A stretch of 21,270 nt of DNA, from assembly GCA_001916065.1 (NCBI GenBank), contig MNRS01000004.1, forward strand, positions 1 through 21,270. The letters are read 5' to 3'. The notes beneath the pieces are model-generated. The model saw nothing but the letters and a program-made list of their open reading frames with translations. It had not been told where the DNA came from and did not search any database. Below are positions 1 through 5,917 of the stretch, piece after piece. Both the position numbers and the translations under genes were made by a program. Source of the DNA: Clostridium sp. 28_17. Its GTDB lineage: Bacteria; Bacillota; Clostridia; TANB77; CAG-508. Within the stretch, counting starts at the first letter, position 1; every line of letters starts with the position of its first letter.

Positions 1-861
1 TTTTGTCCAACTTGATGTTGGATTTTTACTTGTTACTAATGTAAATCCTTGTGTATCTACTTTTGGTTTTGCTGTTACTTTTACACTTTTATTTGTCCAC
101 GTATTTGGTTCTACTGCAAATTCTATTTCTTTTGAATCAATTTTTGGTACTGTACTTGTTTCAATTTCTACCTCTTTCGATTCTTTTTCCTTTCCATTTT
201 TCCCTATTGCAACTGCTTTAATTACAAATGTTGTATCCTGCTTTAATCCTGTATATGTATATTCATTTTGATCTGTTGCTTTGGCTAAATTAAACTTTGA
301 TGCCCCTTTTTCTTTTATGTAATATTCTATTTTTCCGCCTTCATTTCTCCTTGTTGTTACTGTTACAAATATTGTGTTTGTTGTTGCTTTTGCAGTTTTT
401 ATTTGTATTAATGGAGCCAATTCATCCTCTTTACCTAAATAGTCTGAACCATCTAATGCCACCTTATATACATCACCATCTACTTTTACCTCAAAAAACC
501 ACTCTGTTTTTCCATTCTTTTCTTCAGATGTTACTTCACTTACTTCTATATCTTTTCCGCCGGCTTTTTTTATTTCCTCTAGGTCATTCTTTACATCTTC
601 ATATGCTGCTCTAATTACTTCTTCGTCTGTTCCTCTAATTTGCTCAGATTGATTAATTTTCAGCTTCGTCTGCAAAGTTGTTGAAATAAGTGCTCTTTTA
701 TGTTCTGTTTTTACGCTTTCTGCTGAACTAAATATACCTGTTTTTGTTATCCCTTGTATTGAAATTGATGCCAAAATTAAAAGTACCACTATTGTTACTA
801 CAAGTGCTACTATTGTAATTCCTCTATTTTCTTTTATTTTATCTCTATATTTTTGTTTCAT
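1..861 (-). CDS. Prepilin-like surface protein with FN3-like domain, 3' end outside window
   Basis: Open frame of 287 codons running off the left edge, read from the ATG at 861 behind a strong RBS (AGGAGG complement at about 866-871). Residues 11-37 (ENRG|ITIVALVVTIVVLLILASI) look like a type IV prepilin leader: a short basic segment, Gly, then a hydrophobic helix. The usual Glu at mature position 5 is replaced by Ala, as in many minor or pseudopilins. Residues about 149-240 resemble a fibronectin type III domain (YTYTGLKQDTTFVIKAVAIGKNGKE). From about 245 a TWTNKSVKVT segment begins, typical of repeated Ig-like domains in clostridial surface proteins. I infer export, cleavage by a prepilin peptidase and surface display. 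The promoter at 914-942 contains a palindrome that probably makes this gene a target of the divergent XRE regulator. The specific function is unknown. Confidence 0.8.
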   Translation of the reverse strand, partial: MKQKYRDKIKENRGITIVALVVTIVVLLILASISIQGITKTGIFSSAESVKTEHKRALISTTLQTKLKINQSEQIRGTDEEVIRAAYEDVKNDLEEIKKAGGKDIEVSEVTSEEKNGKTEWFFEVKVDGDVYKVALDGSDYLGKEDELAPLIQIKTAKATTNTIFVTVTTRRNEGGKIEYYIKEKGASKFNLAKATDQNEYTYTGLKQDTTFVIKAVAIGKNGKEKESKEVEIETSTVPKIDSKEIEFAVEPNTWTNKSVKVTAKPKVDTQGFTLVTSKNPTSSWTK

Positions 862-913
862 TAGTACCTCCTACTTTTATTTATGTTCTTTTATTTTTCT
901 CTTTTTTTATTTT

Positions 914-942
914 ATTATACATAATTTTTTATGTATTTTCAA
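914..942 (-). promoter_or_regulatory. Sigma-A-type promoter of the prepilin-like gene
   Basis: On the minus strand, TTGAAA (942-937), a 17-bp spacer and a perfect TATAAT (919-914) give a near-consensus vegetative promoter about 50 bp upstream of the ATG at 861. The spacer is filled by a 20-bp palindrome (917-936) that also touches the -10 box, so a protein bound there would block RNA polymerase. Confidence 0.7.
917..936. promoter_or_regulatory. Palindromic operator candidate, copy 1
   Basis: Perfect dyad: 8-bp arms ATACATAA / TTATGTAT around four T residues. It lies between the -35 and -10 boxes of the pilin-gene promoter. An identical 20-bp copy starts exactly 80 bp away. It is probably bound by the adjacent XRE protein; the assignment is by position only. 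Confidence 0.6.
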
Positions 943-996
943 GAATAGTCTATCTTTTTAATATAACTGTAATATTATTGTAATAATATCGTAATA

Positions 997-1016
997 ATAC
1001 ATAATTTTTTATGTAT
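997..1016. promoter_or_regulatory. Palindromic operator candidate, copy 2
   Basis: Base-for-base copy of the 917-936 palindrome, about 98 bp upstream of the XRE start codon. Between the two copies lie irregular direct repeats of a GTAATA(T/A)TAT type (about 968-999). No good -35/-10 pair is visible at this copy, so it may be an auxiliary site for looping or for autoregulation of the XRE gene. Confidence 0.5.
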
Positions 1017-1113
1017 CGCTCTCTCTGTGTTCCATTTTTTGGTAAAATATGTGTAGAATAATTCTAATTTTTTAGTCTTAGATATACTAATATATATACA
1101 GGAGGTTGTAGTA

Positions 1114-1335
1114 GTGAAATTCAAAAGAATTAAAGATTTAAGAGAAGATCATGATAAATTTCAAAAAGATATAGCTCAACTTCTTGGAATTTCTCAGCAA
1201 TATTATTCAGAATATGAAAAAGGAAACAGAACAATACCTGTTAATCATTTAATTACACTTGCAAAATATTATGGTACTTCAATAGATTATATTGTTGGAT
1301 TATCCAATGATTATAATATTAAAGAAAAAAAGTAA
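1114..1335 (+). CDS. Small XRE/Cro-type HTH transcriptional regulator
   Basis: 73 residues, GTG start with AGGAGG (1100-1105) eight bases upstream. Nearly the whole protein is one HTH_3 domain: RIKDLREDHDKFQKDIAQLLGISQQYYSEYEKGNRTIPVNHLITLAKYYGTSIDYIVG, with helix 2 at about residues 18-26 and the recognition helix at about 29-37. This is the Cro/C1 fold without a sensor or oligomerisation domain, so it should act as a dimeric DNA-binding repressor. It is the only plus-strand gene in the window and is divergent from the prepilin-like gene. The shared 252-bp intergenic region holds two identical 20-bp palindromes, one inside the pilin promoter. Repression of the pilin gene and autoregulation are inferred. 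The signal that would relieve repression cannot be told from sequence. Confidence 0.85.
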   Translation: MKFKRIKDLREDHDKFQKDIAQLLGISQQYYSEYEKGNRTIPVNHLITLAKYYGTSIDYIVGLSNDYNIKEKK

Positions 1336-1377
1336 AACAGTAAAAGGTTAATTTAATACTATCCCTTTACTGTTTTT
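1334..1377. terminator. Bidirectional rho-independent terminator between XRE gene and spoVT
   Basis: Convergent genes are separated by a hairpin. AAAACAGTAAAAGG (1334-1347) pairs with CCCTTTACTGTTTTT (1363-1377), with one G-T-type imperfection. The plus strand ends in T5 and the minus strand in T4, so it can serve both the XRE gene and spoVT. Confidence 0.7.
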
Positions 1378-1379
1378 AT

Positions 1380-1934
1380 TTAAATTTCCATTTGACTTGC
1401 TAAAAATGTTGCAGCAGATTGTGCTACTTTCTTTTCAACTTCATTCATTTTAGTATTTGAATCTTTAGACATCAATATAACTGTTCCAATTGTATCTCCA
1501 TTTGATATTATTGGATACACAATTTGTGATTTATTTTTCTTTTCATTTGTTTCATTTCTTGTTATAGGAACTGCCTTATCACTATTTTCTTTACTTGTAT
1601 AAACTTCTTTATCTTCCATAAGTTTTTCAAGTTCTCTACTTACGTCTTGTTCCAAAAATTCTTTTTTAGAACCTCCTGATACTGCAATTATAGTGTCTTT
1701 GTCAGTTATACATGCAATGTGCCCTGTTGTTTTTGCTAAAGTTTCGGCATATCCTGTTGCAAATTCTGATAATTCTCCGATTGGAGAATATTTTTTTAAT
1801 ATTACTTGACCTTCTCTGTCTGTAAATATTTCTAGTGGATCTCCCTCTTTTATTCTTAAAGTTTTTCTTATTTCTTTTGGAATTACCACTCTTCCTAAAT
1901 CATCTATTCTTCTTACCACTCCAGTTGCCTTCAT
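1380..1934 (-). CDS. spoVT: Stage V sporulation regulator SpoVT (AbrB + GAF)
   Basis: 184 residues, close to the usual ~178 of SpoVT. Residues 1-50 (MKATGVVRRIDDLGRVVIPKEIRKTLRIKEGDPLEIF) are a classic AbrB/SpoVT swapped-hairpin DNA-binding domain. Residues about 55-182 form the GAF-like C-terminal domain (ELSEFATGYAETLAKTTGHIACITDKDTIIAVSGGSKKEF) that separates SpoVT from plain AbrB. In Bacillus, SpoVT acts in the forespore, tuning sigma-G-dependent genes and germination; in Clostridia its regulatory range is broader. It is the best evidence here that the organism makes spores. The RBS AAAGGAGG sits just upstream of the ATG. A possible forespore-type promoter lies at 1966-1994. Confidence 0.93.
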   Translation of the reverse strand: MKATGVVRRIDDLGRVVIPKEIRKTLRIKEGDPLEIFTDREGQVILKKYSPIGELSEFATGYAETLAKTTGHIACITDKDTIIAVSGGSKKEFLEQDVSRELEKLMEDKEVYTSKENSDKAVPITRNETNEKKNKSQIVYPIISNGDTIGTVILMSKDSNTKMNEVEKKVAQSAATFLASQMEI

Positions 1935-1965
1935 TTTTATCCTCCTTTAATTTCAAGTCTATTCT

Positions 1966-1994
1966 TATTATCTCAAAAGAGGAAATTTTTATAC
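1966..1994 (-). promoter_or_regulatory. Possible sigma-F/G-like promoter of spoVT
   Basis: On the minus strand GTATA (1994-1990), 17 bp, GATAATA (1972-1966), about 30 bp upstream of the spoVT start. This resembles the forespore consensus (GHATR, about 18 bp, CATnnTA) but the spacing and first base are imperfect. In such AT-rich DNA a chance match is quite possible. Confidence 0.3.
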
Positions 1995-2019
1995 ATTTTT
2001 ATTTATTTTTTTTAAGCAA

Positions 2020-2048
2020 ATTGGACAATACTTTTTGTATTGCCCAAT
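2020..2048 (-). terminator. Hairpin terminator candidate downstream of the KAP NTPase gene
   Basis: ATTGGACAATAC (2020-2031), five T, GTATTGCCCAAT (2037-2048): a 12-bp stem whose single non-Watson-Crick pair is G-U on the minus strand. It lies 35 bp past the KAP stop codon. The following U tract on the minus strand is short (TTT then mixed), so termination may be only moderate. Confidence 0.5.
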
Positions 2049-2082
2049 CTTTTATATTAGTAAAATTATTCAATTTTTTTAA

Positions 2083-4053
2083 CTATATTTCTTCCTTTTT
2101 TGGTAGAAAACTCATTTTATATTTGTCTAAAATATAGCCCAAACTGTTAGAAAATTCTCTAAGCATAACAATTTTGATTGATTGATCTTTTCCTTTTAAG
2201 TAGTCATCTATAACTTGTTTTAATTGCTTGATATTTTTCATTTCCGGTTCAATTTCCTTTGTGTATTTTTCTGATCTTTTTATTAATTTTTCTTTTATTA
2301 ATACTATGTCTTCATTACTTGCACAAGAAATTCTTTGGAACAATTGATATACATCATAATATTTAAATATTGGTATGTTCATGCATTCTCTGTCAAATTT
2401 TTCATAGAAGCTTTCCATTTTCATAGGTATGCATTTGAAGATTTCTTCTGCCTTTTCTTTATACATTTTATCTAATAATTGAGCATTTAAGTTGTTGAAG
2501 TGTTTTATTATATCATCCATGTCTTCTTCCACTTGCTCAATTGCTACTTTTGAAAGTTCTCCTTCAACATTACTGCAATATGAAGATTTTAATGAAGATA
2601 AATTCATTCCATTAAAGAACACACTTTTTAATGTTTTTATGTCGTAATCTATTAGACCTTTTCTCGAAAAATAACTAAAGTATGCATATATTTTTACAAT
2701 ATCTATTAATTCTAGTGCACCTTCTTTTACATTTTCTAGCACTTCTTTTATTATTTTATCAAATTCATCATCAGATATTTTCCAATATTCTTCTGTAAGT
2801 AGTCTTTTATATCCTGGTAAATTGTCTGTATCTACTGTGTTTCTTATTGTTTCCATGTTTTCTTTAAACAGTCTCATGTCAAATATTCTTGTTCTTACAT
2901 AGTATTCTATAAATTTGAAGAATCTATATTCTGCTTTAAAATTGTAATAATAATTGCTATCAAATTCTTTTATATAGAATTGTCTGTTGTCCATTAATGT
3001 TCTTGATGATACTAATATTGATTTATATTCTTCGTTGTCTTTGATATTTACAAATTTGTCTTTTGTTATTTTTCCTGCTTTTATTTCAAATGATATCGCT
3101 ATTGTGAATATTAACATTGTTTGCATTACTCTGTTGTTTGTGTTTGGGTAATTTTTTTCTACCATTTCATATATTTTTTGGAAGTCATTTAATGCGTGTT
3201 TTAATATTCTTAAGTTTCTAGTTCCGCTTCTTTCAAATGTTAATATTATTAGTCTTGTGTTTTCTCTTAAGAATCTTATTAAGTCTGGATTATTTTCGTA
3301 TCTCATTAAAATTCCGTTTATTATATAATCAAATTTTGGTGCGTATTCAAATGTTTCGCCAATTAATTTTTCTTTAATTCTTTCATAATCATTTGCTTTG
3401 TCAAATACATGCTCTATTTTGTTTTTGATTTTTTCTACCATTGGCTTATCTGTTGTGTTTAACTCTCCTTGTTTGTCTAAAAGATATGTTGCTATAAATG
3501 TTTTCATTTCTAGGTTTGAACTTTTTAGTTTTGTTGAAAGTTCTTTTTCGTTACATATTATTATTGTTTTTATGTGGTCATGTTCAACAAAGTTGTTGAT
3601 GTAACCTAGTATGTCTATAACGTCAACATTTGCTCTCTCTAGGTCGTCAAAGCACAAAACTTTGTCATCTGTTGAGAAGAATTCAGAATAGTCTAGTTTG
3701 TCTCCATTTTGCGTAACTCCAAAAAAGTTTGCCATGTCTAGTCCTGTTTTTGCATATTCTGGTATTGTTGTTTGCCCTGTTGTTGCCATGAATTTTCTTA
3801 GGTTTTTGTCCATTAATTGTGTTGTTTCTATAAATATTTTTTTGCTTATGTCTTCTAGATTTGATATTCCATATAGTGACATGTATATTGTTGTGTATCT
3901 TTTTCCATTTAGTTGCATTGATTCTATTTTTTTTCTTATTTTGTTGTTCCAGAAGTGTGTTTTTCCTACACCCCATTCTCCATTTATCATTACTGCATAG
4001 TCTGTGTAATCTGATCTTACATAGTCTAATATGCTTTCTACTAAATCTTCCAT
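2083..4053 (-). CDS. KAP-family P-loop NTPase, possible defence protein
   Basis: About 656 residues from the ATG at 4053, which has GGAG eight bases upstream. The frame is open to 4122, two bases after the comF stop, but that start has no visible RBS. Near the N terminus is Walker A GEWGVGKT (residues about 25-32 from the 4053 start) and at about 132-140 Walker B VLCFDDLER, followed by NNFVEHDHIKTIIICNE. This order is typical of the KAP P-loop NTPases. The rest is a long charged helical region with no recognisable domain and no clear transmembrane helix. KAP proteins have been linked to phage exclusion and membrane complexes, but the role here is unknown. Its position at the end of the toxIN-comF unit suggests co-transcription and possibly a shared defence role (inference). 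Confidence 0.8.
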   Translation of the reverse strand: MEDLVESILDYVRSDYTDYAVMINGEWGVGKTHFWNNKIRKKIESMQLNGKRYTTIYMSLYGISNLEDISKKIFIETTQLMDKNLRKFMATTGQTTIPEYAKTGLDMANFFGVTQNGDKLDYSEFFSTDDKVLCFDDLERANVDVIDILGYINNFVEHDHIKTIIICNEKELSTKLKSSNLEMKTFIATYLLDKQGELNTTDKPMVEKIKNKIEHVFDKANDYERIKEKLIGETFEYAPKFDYIINGILMRYENNPDLIRFLRENTRLIILTFERSGTRNLRILKHALNDFQKIYEMVEKNYPNTNNRVMQTMLIFTIAISFEIKAGKITKDKFVNIKDNEEYKSILVSSRTLMDNRQFYIKEFDSNYYYNFKAEYRFFKFIEYYVRTRIFDMRLFKENMETIRNTVDTDNLPGYKRLLTEEYWKISDDEFDKIIKEVLENVKEGALELIDIVKIYAYFSYFSRKGLIDYDIKTLKSVFFNGMNLSSLKSSYCSNVEGELSKVAIEQVEEDMDDIIKHFNNLNAQLLDKMYKEKAEEIFKCIPMKMESFYEKFDRECMNIPIFKYYDVYQLFQRISCASNEDIVLIKEKLIKRSEKYTKEIEPEMKNIKQLKQVIDDYLKGKDQSIKIVMLREFSNSLGYILDKYKMSFLPKKEEI

Positions 4054-4124
4054 TTTTTTCACTCCATTTCTTATGTTCTTTTTCATTTTGTTGCCATTTT
4101 GTGGCAGTTCTTTTTGGGACATTT

Positions 4125-4835
4125 TTAGTCTTTTGCTAATACTAATACTCCTATTGTTTCAGGATTTGCTTGCTTTAATATTTTGCTACATTCATTTACT
4201 GTGCTTCCTGTTGTGTAAATATCGTCTACTAATAATATTTTTTGATTAGTAATTTTTTGTGGATTTTGTAGACTATATACACCTTGTATGTTGTTTTGTC
4301 TTTCTTCTTTGTTTAGTTTGCTTTGTTCTATTATATTTTTTGTTTTTATTAGACAATTATTCACAAGTTCCATATTTGTTTTTTCTTTTTGCTTGTTTTC
4401 TATGTTTGCTTTGTATTGCGTTTGTTTTGATATTTCTTTTGCTATTAATAAACTTTGGTTATATCCTCTTTCTTTGTATCTTTTTTTGCTTATTGGAACT
4501 GGTATAATTTTATCATATTTTTTTATATTTTCAAATATTTTTTTATCATTTAACAAAAAATTTACAAATGTTTTATACATGTATGATTTTTCATTGAATT
4601 TGTAGTCTAATATTAATTTACGTACTTGTCCTTCATATTTAAATAAGTACATTAATTCTTCAAAGTTTTTTTCTTCTATTTCTTCTTTTTGCAATATGTT
4701 TACTTCTGCTTGCTTTTTTAGTTCTACATTACATTTGATGCATATTCCTTTTTGTGCTATTTTTCCACATATTCCACATACTGGGGGATAAAGTAGGTTT
4801 GAGATTTTTTCTTGGATTTTAAAAATTTTGCTCAC
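4125..4835 (-). CDS. comF: ComF family phosphoribosyltransferase-like competence protein
   Basis: 236 residues, normal length for ComFC. The N terminus has a zinc-ribbon: Cys20, Cys23, Cys32, Cys35 (CGIC...CIKC). GYNQS in the middle and the PRPP-binding loop ILLVDDIYTTGST at residues 200-212 are hallmarks of the family. ComF is needed for DNA uptake in naturally competent bacteria, where it works with the ComFA helicase and links incoming single-stranded DNA to recombination; a type I phosphoribosyltransferase fold is conserved but no confirmed substrate is known. It starts with GTG at 4835, inside the last codons of the ToxN-like gene (17-bp overlap) and with only a weak RBS, so translation is probably coupled to the toxin. 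No other competence gene is adjacent. Confidence 0.9.
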   Translation of the reverse strand: MSKIFKIQEKISNLLYPPVCGICGKIAQKGICIKCNVELKKQAEVNILQKEEIEEKNFEELMYLFKYEGQVRKLILDYKFNEKSYMYKTFVNFLLNDKKIFENIKKYDKIIPVPISKKRYKERGYNQSLLIAKEISKQTQYKANIENKQKEKTNMELVNNCLIKTKNIIEQSKLNKEERQNNIQGVYSLQNPQKITNQKILLVDDIYTTGSTVNECSKILKQANPETIGVLVLAKD

Positions 4836-5367
4836 TCTTTTCTTGATTTAAAATAAATTGATTTAATTTTGTTTCTAGGAATTTAAAATTGCAACATCTT
4901 CTAGAAACTTTCGAATTAGGATTTTTAATTTTTTCTTTATACAATTTAATTGCATTTCTATTTATTTCTTCATATTTTGAATTAATTATTTTAAGTTCTA
5001 AATTTAATAATGCAATATACATATTTTTTTCTCTGTCTGTTTTAAATAACCTATATTTTTCAATTTCATTATATTTTAGTACATTTACATATTGGTTTAA
5101 AATAGGTATCATATTATTCAAATTTAATACGCCTAAAATTCTATCTTCCTTTTTTATTTTTATAAAATCTATTCCATCCTTCATTTTATAGTGTTTTTCT
5201 TTTGGTGAAGAAACTGGAACATAATAATTAAAATTATTAATCATCAATACAATTCCAATAAACGGTTTTAAATTATTTTGATAATCTATATTTTCTATTT
5301 TATTATCAAAAGATTTTAAATATTTCACATACTTTTTATTTACAATATACCATTGTAATAATTTCAT
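4819..5367 (-). CDS. toxN: ToxN/AbiQ-family type III toxin endoribonuclease
   Basis: 182 residues with an AGGAGG RBS at 5371-5376. The pattern matches ToxN/AbiQ: N-terminal YIVNKKYVKYLKSFDNKI, then KPFIGIVLMINNFNYYVPVSSPKEKH at residues 34-59, LGVLNLNNMIPIL at 78-90, and a C-terminal CNFKFLETKLNQF at 159-171. The SSPK segment (53-56) corresponds to the TSPK loop that carries catalytic residues in ToxN. Known members cut RNA at A-rich sites. They are inhibited by a repeat RNA transcribed just upstream, and they abort phage infection when that RNA is lost. Upstream here are three ~37-nt repeats behind a consensus promoter (5435-5601). The gene sits between recD2 and comF, overlapping comF by 17 bp, which suggests it was inserted into an older recD2-comF neighbourhood. 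The family assignment rests on my recall of ToxN sequences. Confidence 0.85.
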   Translation of the reverse strand: MKLLQWYIVNKKYVKYLKSFDNKIENIDYQNNLKPFIGIVLMINNFNYYVPVSSPKEKHYKMKDGIDFIKIKKEDRILGVLNLNNMIPILNQYVNVLKYNEIEKYRLFKTDREKNMYIALLNLELKIINSKYEEINRNAIKLYKEKIKNPNSKVSRRCCNFKFLETKLNQFILNQEKSEQNF

Positions 5368-5412
5368 AATACCTCCTTATAAAAATTATAGATGGCAAAA
5401 AGTTTATTCTTC

Positions 5413-5454
5413 TTACCACCTTTCTTTTAATCCCATTTTTTAATGGAATGGTAA
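5413..5454 (-). promoter_or_regulatory. Two-level hairpin between antitoxin repeats and toxN
   Basis: Outer stem TTACCA / TGGTAA (5413-5418 with 5449-5454) and inner stem TCCCATT / AATGGAA (5431-5437 with 5442-5448, one wobble). It overlaps the 3' half of the third repeat. In known type III loci a weak terminator sits here and limits toxin readthrough. On the minus strand a T5 follows about 11 bases later (5397-5401), so attenuation is possible but not clear. Confidence 0.4.
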
Positions 5455-5542
5455 AACCGCTTTATACTGCTGTTTTTATTTGGAACAGAAAAACCACTTT
5501 CTATTACTGTTTTTTTCTGGATACAGAAAAACCGCTTTTACT
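5435..5542 (-). ncRNA. toxI: ToxI-like antitoxin RNA, three tandem repeats
   Basis: Three head-to-tail copies read on the minus strand: 5542-5509 (34 nt), 5508-5472 (37 nt) and 5471-5435 (37 nt). Each has a start like AGTA/AGCA, a shared AA(A)G(C/T)GGTTTT core, a TNNTCCA-like segment and an A-rich end. The third copy diverges in its 3' half, where it merges into a hairpin. Type III antitoxins are tandem 34-40 nt repeats that the toxin cuts into pseudoknotted units that block its active site. Length, copy number, position directly before a ToxN-like gene and a consensus promoter all fit. A short leader hairpin (CTAACA / TGTTAG, about 5541-5556) precedes the first repeat. I did not work out the pseudoknot pairing. 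Confidence 0.75.
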
Positions 5543-5572
5543 AACAAAAATGTTAGCTATATTAGTATATTA

Positions 5573-5601
5573 ATTATACTTTATTTTATGTCTATTGTCA
5601 A
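5573..5601 (-). promoter_or_regulatory. Consensus promoter of toxI-toxN
   Basis: Perfect TTGACA (5601-5596), exactly 17 bp, perfect TATAAT (5578-5573) on the minus strand. Transcription should start near 5566, about 25 bases before the first antitoxin repeat. Such a strong promoter fits the high antitoxin RNA levels that type III systems need. Confidence 0.85.
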
Positions 5602-5677
5602 CAAAAAGTTTTCGACAAATTATGACAAAATTGCTATTTTAAGCCATATACACATAACTTCTATATCAAACTTTTTT

Positions 5678-5917
5678 CTAATCCTGTGCAATCATTTTCA
5701 ACTTAAATTCTAAACCAGTATTACGCTTTTTACTATCAACATTTTGAACCATATAATTAACAATCCTATCACTGCCAATAATAATCAAAAGTTTTTTAGC
5801 CCTAGTAATACCAGTATATAATAAATTTCTAGTCAACAACATTGGTGCAGACGCGGGAGCCAACATTATAACAACATCAAATTCACTTCCGTTGTGCCTT
5901 ATGTATTGTAATAGCAT
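5678..5917 (-). pseudogene. RecD2 C-terminal fragment, out of frame with the main gene
   Basis: The frame ending at the TAG at 5678-5680 reads GSEFDVVIMLAPASAPMLLTRNLLYTGITRAKKLLIIIGS, the conserved last helicase motif of RecD2, which normally follows HKAQG directly. In the main frame translation ends HKAQ-R-K-stop at 5883. An extra C on the minus strand (position 5891) between CAA and GGA causes the shift; removing it restores a continuous protein of about 770-796 residues. Residues of this frame before GSEF (MLLQYIRHN) are read from the shifted sequence and have no meaning. It could be a true disabling mutation, a sequencing or assembly error, or, less likely, programmed frameshifting. Confidence 0.85.

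Noticed and set aside
297..614. Plus-strand frame opposite the prepilin-like gene
   Set aside because: Leu/His-rich shadow of the minus-strand gene, no RBS, and the minus frame has clear pilin and FN3 features.
3683..4249. Several overlapping frames of 70-100 codons over the KAP gene
   Set aside because: Low-complexity Leu/Phe/Ile or Asn/Lys-rich shadows of the KAP reading frame, without RBS.
5435..5542. Tandem ~37-nt repeats as a possible CRISPR array
   Set aside because: The units are head-to-tail without unique spacers, only three copies, and sit directly between a promoter and a ToxN-like gene; antitoxin RNA fits better.
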